A stretch of DNA of 64,000 nt from positions 62,001 to 126,000 of the forward strand of contig NZ_PGFV01000007.1 of the NCBI RefSeq assembly GCF_021023135.1, read 5' to 3'. Below the pieces are notes generated by a model. The model was not told the DNA's origin. It saw only the letters and a list, made by a program, of their open reading frames with translations, and ran no database searches. Positions 8,624-16,736 of the stretch are shown piece by piece (within the stretch, counting starts at the first letter, position 1; the number at the start of each line of letters is the position of its first letter). Source of the DNA: Brevibacterium sp. CCUG 69071 (GTDB lineage Bacteria > Actinomycetota > Actinomycetes > Actinomycetales > Brevibacteriaceae). Position numbers and translations under genes: made by a program.

Positions 8624-9832
8624 ATGAGCGACGCTCCAGTGCCACGTCGAGTCTACAAATTCGCTGTCTTCGCCCTGGCCATCGGTGCATTCGCGATCGG
8701 CGTCACCGAATTCGCGACGATGGGACTGCTGCCGCACATCGCCCGGGAGCTGGGCATCACGGTGCCGCAGGCCGGACATGCGGTCTCCTTCTATGCGATC
8801 GGCGTCGTCATCGGCGCCCCGCTGATCACCACGATCGCCGCGCACATGGATCGCAAGATCCTGCTGCTGTGCCTCATGGGTCTCTTCGCGCTCGGCAACT
8901 TCGCCTCGATGCTCGCCCCCGACGCCACCCTGTTCAACATCGCCCGTTTCGTCTCCGGCCTGCCCCACGGCGCCTACCTGGGCATCGGGGCGATCGTCGC
9001 CTCCTCCCTGGTTCCGGCAAATCGCCGCGGCCGGGCCATGTCGAGGGTCATGCTCGGCCTGACGATCGCGAACATCTTCGGAGTTCCCTTCGCCGCGGCC
9101 TTGGGCAACATGCTCGGCTGGCGCAGCGCATACGCCCTGGTCGCGGCCCTGGGCATCCTCACCGTCATCATGGTCGCCATCGCCGTGCCCCGGGTGAAGC
9201 TCGGCCAGGCACCCTCGGCCCGCGGCGAGCTCAAGGCACTCGCCCGCCCGCAGATCATCCTCACCCTGCTGGCCGGATCGGTCGGCTTCGGCGGCATGTT
9301 CGCCGTCTACACCTACGTCACCCCGACGATGACCGACGTCGCCGGCGTCCCCGAGACGGCCATCCCCTGGGTGCTCGCGGTCTACGGCCTCGGCATGACC
9401 GCCGGTTCGCTGATCGCCGGTCCGCTGGTCGACAAGTCCATCGAGCGCTCGGGGATCGGCGGCATGATCCTCTCCGCCCTCGTGCTCGCGACCTTCGGCG
9501 CGTTCACCCACATCGCGGCGATCGCGATCATCGCCCTCTTCCTCATCGGCATCGCCGGATCGATGATCACCACGGCCCTGCAGATGCGACTGCTCCGCGA
9601 ATCCACGGATGCGCCGAGCCTGTCGGCGGCGATGAACCATGCCGCCTTCAACCTCGCCAACGCCCTCGGAGCCTGGCTCGGCGGCATCGTCATCACCGCC
9701 GGACTCGGCTACCGGGCTCCGGCCTGGGTGGGTGTGGGCCTGTGCCTGGCCGGACTCATCGTCATCCTCATTGCGATCGCCCTGCGCCGAGGCGGTTCCG
9801 CCGAGCACGCGAACCGCACCGTCGTCGACTGA
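8624..9832 (+). CDS. MFS efflux transporter, DHA1 family (AraJ/YdhP-like)
   Basis: A 402-aa integral membrane protein with about 12 hydrophobic segments. The first helix, AIGAFAIGVTEFATMGLLP, is the hallmark of DHA1 drug/arabinose-efflux-like permeases. A loop carrying the Gly-rich motif between helices and the segment LGIGAIVASSLVPANRRGRAMSR fit the same family. Starts at the ATG at 8624 behind GAAGGA. It follows the pca genes in the same direction but has its own promoter-like region, so co-function in exporting or importing an aromatic is only a possibility. Confidence 0.85.
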   Translation: MSDAPVPRRVYKFAVFALAIGAFAIGVTEFATMGLLPHIARELGITVPQAGHAVSFYAIGVVIGAPLITTIAAHMDRKILLLCLMGLFALGNFASMLAPDATLFNIARFVSGLPHGAYLGIGAIVASSLVPANRRGRAMSRVMLGLTIANIFGVPFAAALGNMLGWRSAYALVAALGILTVIMVAIAVPRVKLGQAPSARGELKALARPQIILTLLAGSVGFGGMFAVYTYVTPTMTDVAGVPETAIPWVLAVYGLGMTAGSLIAGPLVDKSIERSGIGGMILSALVLATFGAFTHIAAIAIIALFLIGIAGSMITTALQMRLLRESTDAPSLSAAMNHAAFNLANALGAWLGGIVITAGLGYRAPAWVGVGLCLAGLIVILIAIALRRGGSAEHANRTVVD

Positions 9833-9854
9833 GCTGGCTGTCGCCGGAGCTGGC

Positions 9855-9860
9855 TAGGAT
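9855..9860 (+). promoter_or_regulatory. TAGGAT -10 box placed for leaderless transcription of the cyclophilin gene
   Basis: The hexamer fits the actinobacterial TAnnnT pattern and is followed by exactly 6 nt before the ATG at 9867. The intervening GGGGGC could also act as a weak ribosome site. Confidence 0.45.
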
Positions 9861-9866
9861 GGGGGC

Positions 9867-10589
9867 ATGGATCTCCTCGCGCGGCTGCGCTCCCACGACC
9901 TGACCCACCGCCGACTCCCGGCCTTCGCCGTTCTCGCCGCACTGGCGATCCTCGCCCTCCTCGCGCTGAGCGCGTGCGGGTCCGGCGAGTCCGGTGATGA
10001 TTCGGCGGAATCGGGGTCGGCCGACGGTGCCGGCTCGACCGCCTGCGCTTACCCGGCCGATTCCGACGGCGCGGCCAAAGAGGTCACGCCCCCACCGGAG
10101 TCCCCGGAAGCCTCCGGCGAGGTTGCGGCCACCGTGTCGACGAACGTCGGCGACCTGGCCGTCACCCTCGATGCCGATGGCGCCCCCTGCACCGTCAACA
10201 GCTTCCTCTCCCTGGCCGAGCAGAAGTACTTCGATGACACCGACTGCCACCGCCTGACCACCGAGGGCATCTTCGTCCTCCAGTGCGGCGACCCTTCGGG
10301 CACGGGCAGCGGAGGCCCCGGCTACTCCTTCGCCGATGAGGTCGACGGCTCCGAGAAGTATCCGGCGGGCACCTTGGCGATGGCCAATGCCGGACCGGAT
10401 ACCAACGGCTCCCAGTTCTTCGTCGTCTACGACGACAGCTCGCTGCCCCCGGACTACACGGTGTTCGGCCAGCTCGACGAGGACAGCACGAAGACCGTCG
10501 CTGACATTGCGGCCAAAGGCACGGACACCGGTGCAGGAGACGGAGCCCCGAAGGAGACCGTGACCATCACCGGTGTGAGTACGAAGTAG
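9867..10589 (+). CDS. Lipoprotein cyclophilin-type peptidyl-prolyl isomerase
   Basis: Predicted exported prolyl isomerase anchored by a lipid. Residues 1-37 form a signal peptide ending in the lipobox LSAC (Cys at about residue 37). A low-complexity linker rich in Ser, Gly, Asp and Pro follows. The cyclophilin domain starts near residue 90 (ATVSTNVGDLAVTLD) and contains GPDTNGSQFFVVYDD and FGQLDED. The catalytic Arg position of cyclophilin A (FHR) is represented by CHRLTTEGIFVLQCGD. A TAGGAT box ends 6 nt before the ATG, suggesting a leaderless mRNA. Confidence 0.88.
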   Translation: MDLLARLRSHDLTHRRLPAFAVLAALAILALLALSACGSGESGDDSAESGSADGAGSTACAYPADSDGAAKEVTPPPESPEASGEVAATVSTNVGDLAVTLDADGAPCTVNSFLSLAEQKYFDDTDCHRLTTEGIFVLQCGDPSGTGSGGPGYSFADEVDGSEKYPAGTLAMANAGPDTNGSQFFVVYDDSSLPPDYTVFGQLDEDSTKTVADIAAKGTDTGAGDGAPKETVTITGVSTK

Positions 10590-10655
10590 AAGAGTCTCGG
10601 GAAAATGCATCGAGGCCGCTGCCTCATGTGCTCTGAAACACTCGGATATTCAACT

Positions 10656-10752
10656 GATCTCATAGCCTGAGATCCGATTCGTGCGAATACTGAGACAAGC
10701 GTAGTGTCTTCTCGTTGCAGTTCGCTCGGTGCCCAAAAGCACCGGGCGAACT
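10656..10752 (+). promoter_or_regulatory. Two inverted repeats in the leader region of the MHS transporter
   Basis: GATCTCA at 10656-10662 is mirrored by TGAGATC at 10668-10674 with a 5-nt spacer, which looks like an operator. A longer stem-loop follows: 14 bp from 10719-10732 pair with 10739-10752 around a CCAAAA loop, with one G-U pair. This lies 70 nt before the start codon and could be an attenuator or a terminator. Confidence 0.45.
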
Positions 10753-10823
10753 CATTGACACCGACACGAGCACCACCGAGCCCGTGCCTTCGTAATCACT
10801 TCAACAGCGGAGCACACACCACC

Positions 10824-12260
10824 ATGTCCACCGAAACCCAGCACAACGGTCCCGGGGCAGCACCCGGAGCCGATTCCGACGCCATCGCCGCCACTCGGAA
10901 GAACAACACCCGCGGCAAGGTCCTCACCGCGTCGATGGTCGGCACGACGATCGAATTCTTCGACTTCTACGCCTACGCGACCGCCTCGTCGCTGGTCTTC
11001 CCGGCTCTCTTCTTCCCCAATCAGACCTCGACGACTCAACTGCTGAGCTCGTTCGCGATCTTCGGCGTCGCCTTCGTCGCCCGCCCCCTCGGCTCGATCA
11101 TCTTCGGTCACTTCGGTGACCGTGTGGGCCGGAAGAAGACCCTCATCGCCTCCCTGCTCATCATGGGCATCGGCACCTTCCTCATCGGCCTGCTGCCGAC
11201 CGCCTCGGCGCCGGGCTGGGCAGTCCTCGCTCCGGCCATGCTCGTCCTCCTCCGTTTCTGCCAGGGCGTGGGCCTCGGCGGCGAATGGTCGGGCGCGGCA
11301 CTGCTGGCCACCGAGAATGCACCGAAGGGCAAACGCGCGATCTGGGGCACGTTCCCGCAGCTGGGCGCTCCCGTGGGCTTCATCATCGCCAACCTGCTCT
11401 TCGTCGGCCTCAACTCCTGGACCTCTCCCGAGGCGTTCCTCGCCTGGGGCTGGCGCATCCCGTTCCTGCTCTCGGCGCTGCTCGTCGCCGTCGGACTCTA
11501 TGTCCGCCTCTCGCTCATGGAGACCCCGGCCTTCCAGCTCGTCGCCCAGAAGCAGCAGATCTCCAAGGCCCCCATCGGCCGCGTGTTCGCGACGAGCTGG
11601 AAGCCGCTCATCCTCGGCACGTTCATCATGCTCGCGACCTACGTGATCTTCTACTTCATGACCGCGTTCACGCTGACCTACGGCACCTCCCCGGCCACGA
11701 CCGATCAGGCCAAGTCCGTCGCCGAGGCGGCAGGCAAGGACTTCGATCCCGCCGGGTTCGTCGCGGGGCTCGGCTATGAGAAGAGCGAGTTCCTCACCTA
11801 TCTCATCATCGGCGTCGTCTTCTTCGGCATCTTCACCGTCGTCTCCGGTCCGCTGGCCGAGAGGCTGGGCCGGCGGAAGATGCTGCTGGGCGTCACGGTG
11901 CTCATCGCCGCCTATGGGCTCGTCGTCAACACCCTGTTCAATGCCGGCACCGCCGGTGTGGTCACCGGTCTCATCGTCGGGTTCATCCTGATGGGACTGA
12001 CCTTCGGTCCGATGGCCGCGTACCTGCCGGAGCTGTTCCCGGCCAATGTCCGCTACACCGGCTCGGCCGTGTCCTACAACATGTCCAGCGTCATCGGCGC
12101 CGGGCCTGCGCCCTTCGCGATGGTCGCCCTGTGGCAGACCGAGGGAGGAACGATCTTCTGGTGCGGCCTCTACATCGTCGCCGCCGCGATCCTCACCTTC
12201 GTAGCCCTCTGGCTGGCCAAGGACACTCGGGATCTCGACATGGAGGATCAGCTGAGCTGA
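10824..12260 (+). CDS. MFS metabolite:proton symporter, MHS family (shikimate/proline-betaine type)
   Basis: A 478-aa membrane protein with about 12 helices. The N-terminal motif GTTIEFFDFYAYATAS and the loop GHFGDRVGRKKTL are characteristic of the metabolite:H+ symporter group, which takes up organic acids such as shikimate, citrate, 2-oxoglutarate or dicarboxylates and betaines. A charged insertion at about residues 288-318, between helices 7 and 8, is larger than usual. The ATG at 10824 is chosen because earlier in-frame codons fall in hairpin-forming DNA. The substrate cannot be told from sequence. Confidence 0.85.
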   Translation: MSTETQHNGPGAAPGADSDAIAATRKNNTRGKVLTASMVGTTIEFFDFYAYATASSLVFPALFFPNQTSTTQLLSSFAIFGVAFVARPLGSIIFGHFGDRVGRKKTLIASLLIMGIGTFLIGLLPTASAPGWAVLAPAMLVLLRFCQGVGLGGEWSGAALLATENAPKGKRAIWGTFPQLGAPVGFIIANLLFVGLNSWTSPEAFLAWGWRIPFLLSALLVAVGLYVRLSLMETPAFQLVAQKQQISKAPIGRVFATSWKPLILGTFIMLATYVIFYFMTAFTLTYGTSPATTDQAKSVAEAAGKDFDPAGFVAGLGYEKSEFLTYLIIGVVFFGIFTVVSGPLAERLGRRKMLLGVTVLIAAYGLVVNTLFNAGTAGVVTGLIVGFILMGLTFGPMAAYLPELFPANVRYTGSAVSYNMSSVIGAGPAPFAMVALWQTEGGTIFWCGLYIVAAAILTFVALWLAKDTRDLDMEDQLS

Positions 12261-12298
12261 CACCCCTTGCCTGACTGCTCCGCAGTCGTGATCGGCCA

Positions 12299-12330
12299 GG
12301 CGGCCGTCGTCCTCCGGGACGGCGGCCGCC
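12299..12330 (+). terminator. Strong GC hairpin after the MHS transporter
   Basis: A 14-bp stem starting GGCGGCCG and closing with CGGCCGCC, with a two- or three-base loop, lies 40 nt after the stop codon. There is no long T tract, as is common in high-GC actinobacteria. Confidence 0.6.
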
Positions 12331-12380
12331 TCTGTCAACACTACGATTTGGCAACGACCACCTCGGCGGCGTGATGTCGG

Positions 12381-12410
12381 TTACAGGTGTGACTCAGGAC
12401 ACGGTACGAT
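12381..12410 (+). promoter_or_regulatory. Candidate promoter of the glutamine-type ABC operon
   Basis: TTACAG (12381-12386) and TACGAT (12405-12410) are separated by 18 nt and sit 82 nt before the start of the binding-protein gene. The -10 box is the stronger of the two. Confidence 0.35.
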
Positions 12411-12492
12411 TCCTTTCAGACGTTGCTCAGGTACGACCACCGGGCGACCCGCGATTGCGCGACGCAACCGTTACCGACTCACTGGAGGAACC

Positions 12493-13290
12493 ATGAAACG
12501 ACGCTTGACCCTGGCCACTGTGGCCGTCGGCGCCATGCTCGCCCTGTCCGCCTGCGGCGGTGGCGGCGATTCCGAACCCGCAGCGACGGCCGAGGGCGGT
12601 GTCCCCCTCGTCAAGGAAGGCAAGCTGACGACCTGCACGCACCTGTCGTATCAGCCGTTCCAGTTCGAGAAGGACGGCGAGGTTGTCGGCTTCGACGTCG
12701 ACATCGTCGATGCGGTGGCGAAGAAGCTCGGTGTCGAGCAGGAGATCATCAACACCTCGTTCGAGACGATCACCTCGGGCGCCGAGTTCAACCAGGACAA
12801 ATGTGATGTCGCCGCGGCTGCGACGACGATCACTCCCGAGCGCGAGGAAGCCACCGACTTCTCCGAACCCTATTTCGATGCGAACCAGGCGATCCTCACG
12901 AAGGCCGATAAGACCGCAGGGGACGCCTCCGCACTCAAGGGCTTCAAGATCGGTGCACAGGCCGGAACCACCGGCCTCGACTATGCGACCGAGAACTTCA
13001 CGGACTCGGAGGTCATCACCTACGAGGACCTGCCGCTGTCCCTCGAGGCGCTCAAGACCGGTCAGGTCGACGCCGTCATCAACGACAACGGCGTGCTCTA
13101 CAACTACAACACCGAGAACGAGGGCTTCGCGATCGGCTTCGAGATCAAGACCGATGAGCACTATGGCATCTCGATGAAGAAGGGCAACACGGAGATGAAG
13201 AAGGCCGTCGACGACACCCTTGCCGAGATCAAGGACAACGGCGAGTACGACGAGATCTACAAGAAGTGGTTCGGCGACGCTCCCAAGTGA
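12493..13290 (+). CDS. Polar amino acid ABC transporter substrate-binding lipoprotein
   Basis: The extracellular receptor of a glutamine/glutamate-type importer. The 265-aa product begins with a lipoprotein signal peptide with lipobox LSAC (Cys at about residue 20). The family 3 solute-binding core follows: FDVDIVDAVAKKLG, FNQDKCDVAAAATTITPEREE and the hinge region GAQAGTTGLDYA. The start follows GGAGG. The permease and ATPase genes lie downstream after a 159-nt gap that contains a hairpin, a common arrangement giving more receptor than membrane parts. Confidence 0.9.
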   Translation: MKRRLTLATVAVGAMLALSACGGGGDSEPAATAEGGVPLVKEGKLTTCTHLSYQPFQFEKDGEVVGFDVDIVDAVAKKLGVEQEIINTSFETITSGAEFNQDKCDVAAAATTITPEREEATDFSEPYFDANQAILTKADKTAGDASALKGFKIGAQAGTTGLDYATENFTDSEVITYEDLPLSLEALKTGQVDAVINDNGVLYNYNTENEGFAIGFEIKTDEHYGISMKKGNTEMKKAVDDTLAEIKDNGEYDEIYKKWFGDAPK

Positions 13291-13299
13291 TTGCTGACA

Positions 13300-13335
13300 G
13301 GTCGGCCGGTCGAGGCTTTCGAGTCGCGGCCGGCC
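13300..13335 (+). terminator. Intercistronic hairpin between receptor and permease genes
   Basis: GGTCGGCCG (13300-13308) pairs with CGGCCGGCC (13327-13335) with one G-U pair. Lying between the receptor gene and the permease, it could attenuate transcription or protect the upstream mRNA part. Confidence 0.5.
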
Positions 13336-13449
13336 GTCTTCTCGCCTGAGTGCGACCAGCGACTCGTCTCCGCCGACCCGAGCAGCAGGTTCCACCGGCA
13401 CCAGCACAGGTTCGCGACCATCCGACACATCCGTTGAAGGACTCCACCC

Positions 13450-14321
13450 ATGTCAGCACCATCAGCAACCGGCAGCGGCGGCCCGACCGGCCCGGCCGTC
13501 CCACTCGCCACGGAGACCCCGAAGGCGAAGATGAGCAAGCGCCAGAAGGCCAAGCTCTCCCGCGGCATCCAATATGCGATCCTCATCATCATCGCGATTC
13601 TCCTCGTGCTCTTCGCCGATTGGCCGAAGCTCATCGACGCCTTCGGTCGCGTCGACATCGCCGCGGGCATGTTCCCCGAGGTCATCACGATGGCCTTGAA
13701 GAACACCGTGATCTACACCTTCTTAGGCTTCGCCCTCGGCCTGGCGATCGCCCTCGTCGTCGCCCTTATGCGCCTGTCCTCGGTGGGCGTCTACCGGTGG
13801 TTGGCCACGATCTACATCGAGTTCTTCCGCGGTCTGCCTGCCCTCGTCGTCTTCCTCGTCATGGGCTTCGGACTGCCCGTCGCATTCGACAACTTCAACC
13901 TCCCGCAGCTTGTCATCATCATGATCGCCCTCGGCCTCGTGTCCTCGGCCTATATGGCAGAGACGATCCGTGCCGGCATCCAGGCCGTGCCGAAGGGACA
14001 GGTCGAGGCGGCCAGGTCGCTGGGCATGTCCTCGTCCCGGGCGATGTTCACCATTGTCCTCCCACAGGCGATGCGCATCATCCTGCCGCCGCTGACGAAC
14101 GAGCTCATCCTGCTCGCCAAGGACTCCTCACTGGCCTATATCCTCGGGTCCTCGGTCGATGGACGCGAACTCGCGGCACTGGGCCGGGCGGAGATCGTCA
14201 ACACCGCAAACCTCACCCCCTTCATCGTCATCGCGCTGGCCTACCTCATCATCACGATCCCGCTGTCCTATCTCTCGCGAGTGCTCGAGCGCAAGTACGG
14301 TTCCGCAGATTCAGGAGTGAA

Positions 14322-14325
<4 letters not shown>
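13450..14325 (+). CDS. Polar amino acid ABC transporter permease (GlnP/HisM type)
   Basis: A 291-aa inner-membrane subunit with one N-terminal hydrophobic segment (about 40-57) and further helices. The ATPase-contact (EAA) loop is [25 protein letters not shown] at about residues 175-199, and [12 protein letters not shown] is typical of the HisM/GlnP family. GAAGGA precedes the ATG. The stop overlaps the ATPase gene start (ATGA), so the two are coupled. A single permease implies a homodimer. Confidence 0.92.
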
Positions 14326-15104
<779 letters not shown>

Positions 15105-15121
15105 GGGCTCGCGTGCACGGG

Positions 15122-15139
15122 ACGTCCCCGCGGGGACGT
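15122..15139. terminator. 18-bp perfect palindrome after the ABC operon
   Basis: ACGTCCCCGCGGGGACGT is a perfect palindrome 18 nt after the ATPase stop. It could terminate the operon as a hairpin. The identical 18-mer also occurs at 7377-7394 inside pcaL. Confidence 0.45.
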
Positions 15140-15145
15140 TTCACT

Positions 15146-15151
15146 TAGGCT
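15146..15151 (+). promoter_or_regulatory. TAGGCT -10 box for a leaderless mRNA
   Basis: TAGGCT is followed by 6 nt and then the ATG of the phosphatase-like gene at 15158. No ribosome-binding sequence is present, so a leaderless transcript fits. Confidence 0.45.
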
Positions 15152-15157
15152 CATCAC

Positions 15158-15634
15158 ATGAGCACTTGGGACGCGACAGCAGCGAACGTCCTCGAACTGC
15201 CCTCTGGGCGGCTTGTTCGAGGGCGTTCTCTGCGTGGGTCGACTGCCGCAGATGCTGCGGCGGAGTTTGAGCTGGTGCTCCTCGGATCCCGCCGGCAATT
15301 CACCGACGTGGCCGAAGGCGCGCATTCCGCTGAGCAGTCCCGATGGGTGAAATGGCCCGACTTCCTGCTGCCGAGCGACCGTCACGATGCGGCCGCGGCC
15401 ATGCTCGACCTGTGGACACGCGCCGAGTCATCGCGGGTGGGCGTCGCCTGCGGCGGCGGTCGCGGCAGGACCGGAACCGCACTCGCCTGCATTGCGATCA
15501 TCGACGGAGTTGCGGCCGAGAAAGCGGTCGAGTTCGTCCGCGAAGGCTATGACCCGAAGGCCGTCGAAACCCCCTGGCAGAGACGTTTCGTCACCCGCTT
15601 CCCCGCACTCTTGGCACGTATCGCGCGGGGCTGA
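15158..15634 (+). CDS. Protein phosphatase-like protein with Cys-x5-Arg P-loop
   Basis: A 158-aa cytoplasmic protein. The sequence CGGGRGRTGTA matches the Cys-x5-Arg phosphate-binding loop of tyrosine and dual-specificity phosphatases. The usual preceding His is replaced by Ala (VACGGG), so activity is not certain. WVKWPDF upstream could hold the general acid Asp. Length and order fit the small phosphatases annotated as protein phosphatase-like. It appears to be transcribed alone. Confidence 0.65.
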   Translation: MSTWDATAANVLELPSGRLVRGRSLRGSTAADAAAEFELVLLGSRRQFTDVAEGAHSAEQSRWVKWPDFLLPSDRHDAAAAMLDLWTRAESSRVGVACGGGRGRTGTALACIAIIDGVAAEKAVEFVREGYDPKAVETPWQRRFVTRFPALLARIARG

Positions 15635-15731
15635 GCCCGACTATTCGTCGAGCGCAGGGTGGAGCGTCGAGAGTTGGCTTCAGGAAGTCGGCTTTCGGCG
15701 CTCCGGTCTGCTTTCGACACTCAGCCGCGCC

Positions 15732-16730
15732 TCAGAGCGTGAACCCCGCGGGGAACGGATCCGACGGGTCGAGCATGAACTGCGAAGTGGCCGTCAGCCA
15801 GGAGCGACCGGTGATCGTAGGAATCACCGCCGTATGCTCTCCGACGGTGGTCTCCTCGACGAGTCGACCGGTGAACGAGGTGCCGATGAAGGACTCGTTG
15901 ACGAAGTCCGTGTTCAGCCCCAGCTGGCCACGGGCGTGGCGGACGGCCATGAGGGCGCTGGTGCCGGTGCCTCCGGGCGAGCGGTCGAGCCAACCGGGAT
16001 GGTTTATGAGCACATGGCGAGCGTCGGAGGCACCCGAGTCCGGGGCGAGGAACACCACGTGCTCACAGCCGCGGAACCCGGAGTCCGGATGCACGGGTTC
16101 GATCTGCTCATTGACCGCGGCCATGATCTCTCGCCCAGCGGCGATGAACTCCTCGGAGCGGTTCCGCTCGAAGGGGATGCCGACCTCCTCGGCCGAGACG
16201 AACGCATAGAAGTTCCCACCGAAGGCGATGTCGCACGCCACGGCCCCGAACCCGGGCACCTCGACGGTCTGGTCGAGGGCATGGGCATAGGAAGCGACGT
16301 TGACGATGGTCACCGCCTCGGCCTTGCCATCGGCAACGGCCACCTAGGCGGTGATGAGTCCGATCGGAGCATCGAGGCGCACCGTCGTCACGGGCTCCAT
16401 GACCGGGACCATCCCGGTCTCCACGAGCACCGTGGCCACGGCGATGGTGCCGGCACCGCACATCGGCAGCACCCCGGTGACCTCGATGAACAGCACACCC
16501 CAGTCGGCATCGTCGCGGGTCGGCGGCTGCAGGATCGCCCCGGACAGCCATCCGTGTCCGCGCGGTTCGCACATCAGCAGGGTGCGCAGGTCATCGGAGT
16601 TCTCGATGAACCACTCGCGTCGCTCGGCCATGGTCGTCCCGGAGAAGACTCCTGCTCCCCCGGTAACGACCCGCACGGGCAGGCCTTCGGTGTGGGCTTC
16701 GACGGTCTGCAGAAGACGGTTGCTGCGCAT
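15732..16730 (-). pseudogene. Proline racemase-family gene interrupted by an in-frame TAG
   Basis: Read through the stop, the frame encodes about 332 residues, the normal family length, homologous throughout to proline racemase / 4-hydroxyproline epimerase / 3-hydroxyproline dehydratase. A TAG at 16346-16344 splits it after residue 128 (LITA then VAVADGK). The first catalytic Cys is present in PMCGAGT (residue 91). The second, normally in DRSPCGTGT, is Gly (DRSPGGTGT, about residue 253), changed by at least two bases. The codon after the stop is GTG, so a C-terminal fragment could be made by reinitiation, though no ribosome site is visible. Both changes suggest decay. It starts 6 nt after the decarboxylase stop and was probably its operon partner. 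Confidence 0.8.
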
Positions 16731-16736
16731 GCTCGC

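Noticed and set aside
7394..9808. About 800-codon minus-strand frame opposite pcaL and the DHA1 gene
   Set aside because: Shadow of two well-supported genes; the composition (Gly, Arg, Asp rich) and the absence of domains are typical of antisense frames.
15635..15731. Terminator between the convergent phosphatase and racemase genes
   Set aside because: Only short imperfect inverted repeats are present, not a convincing stem.
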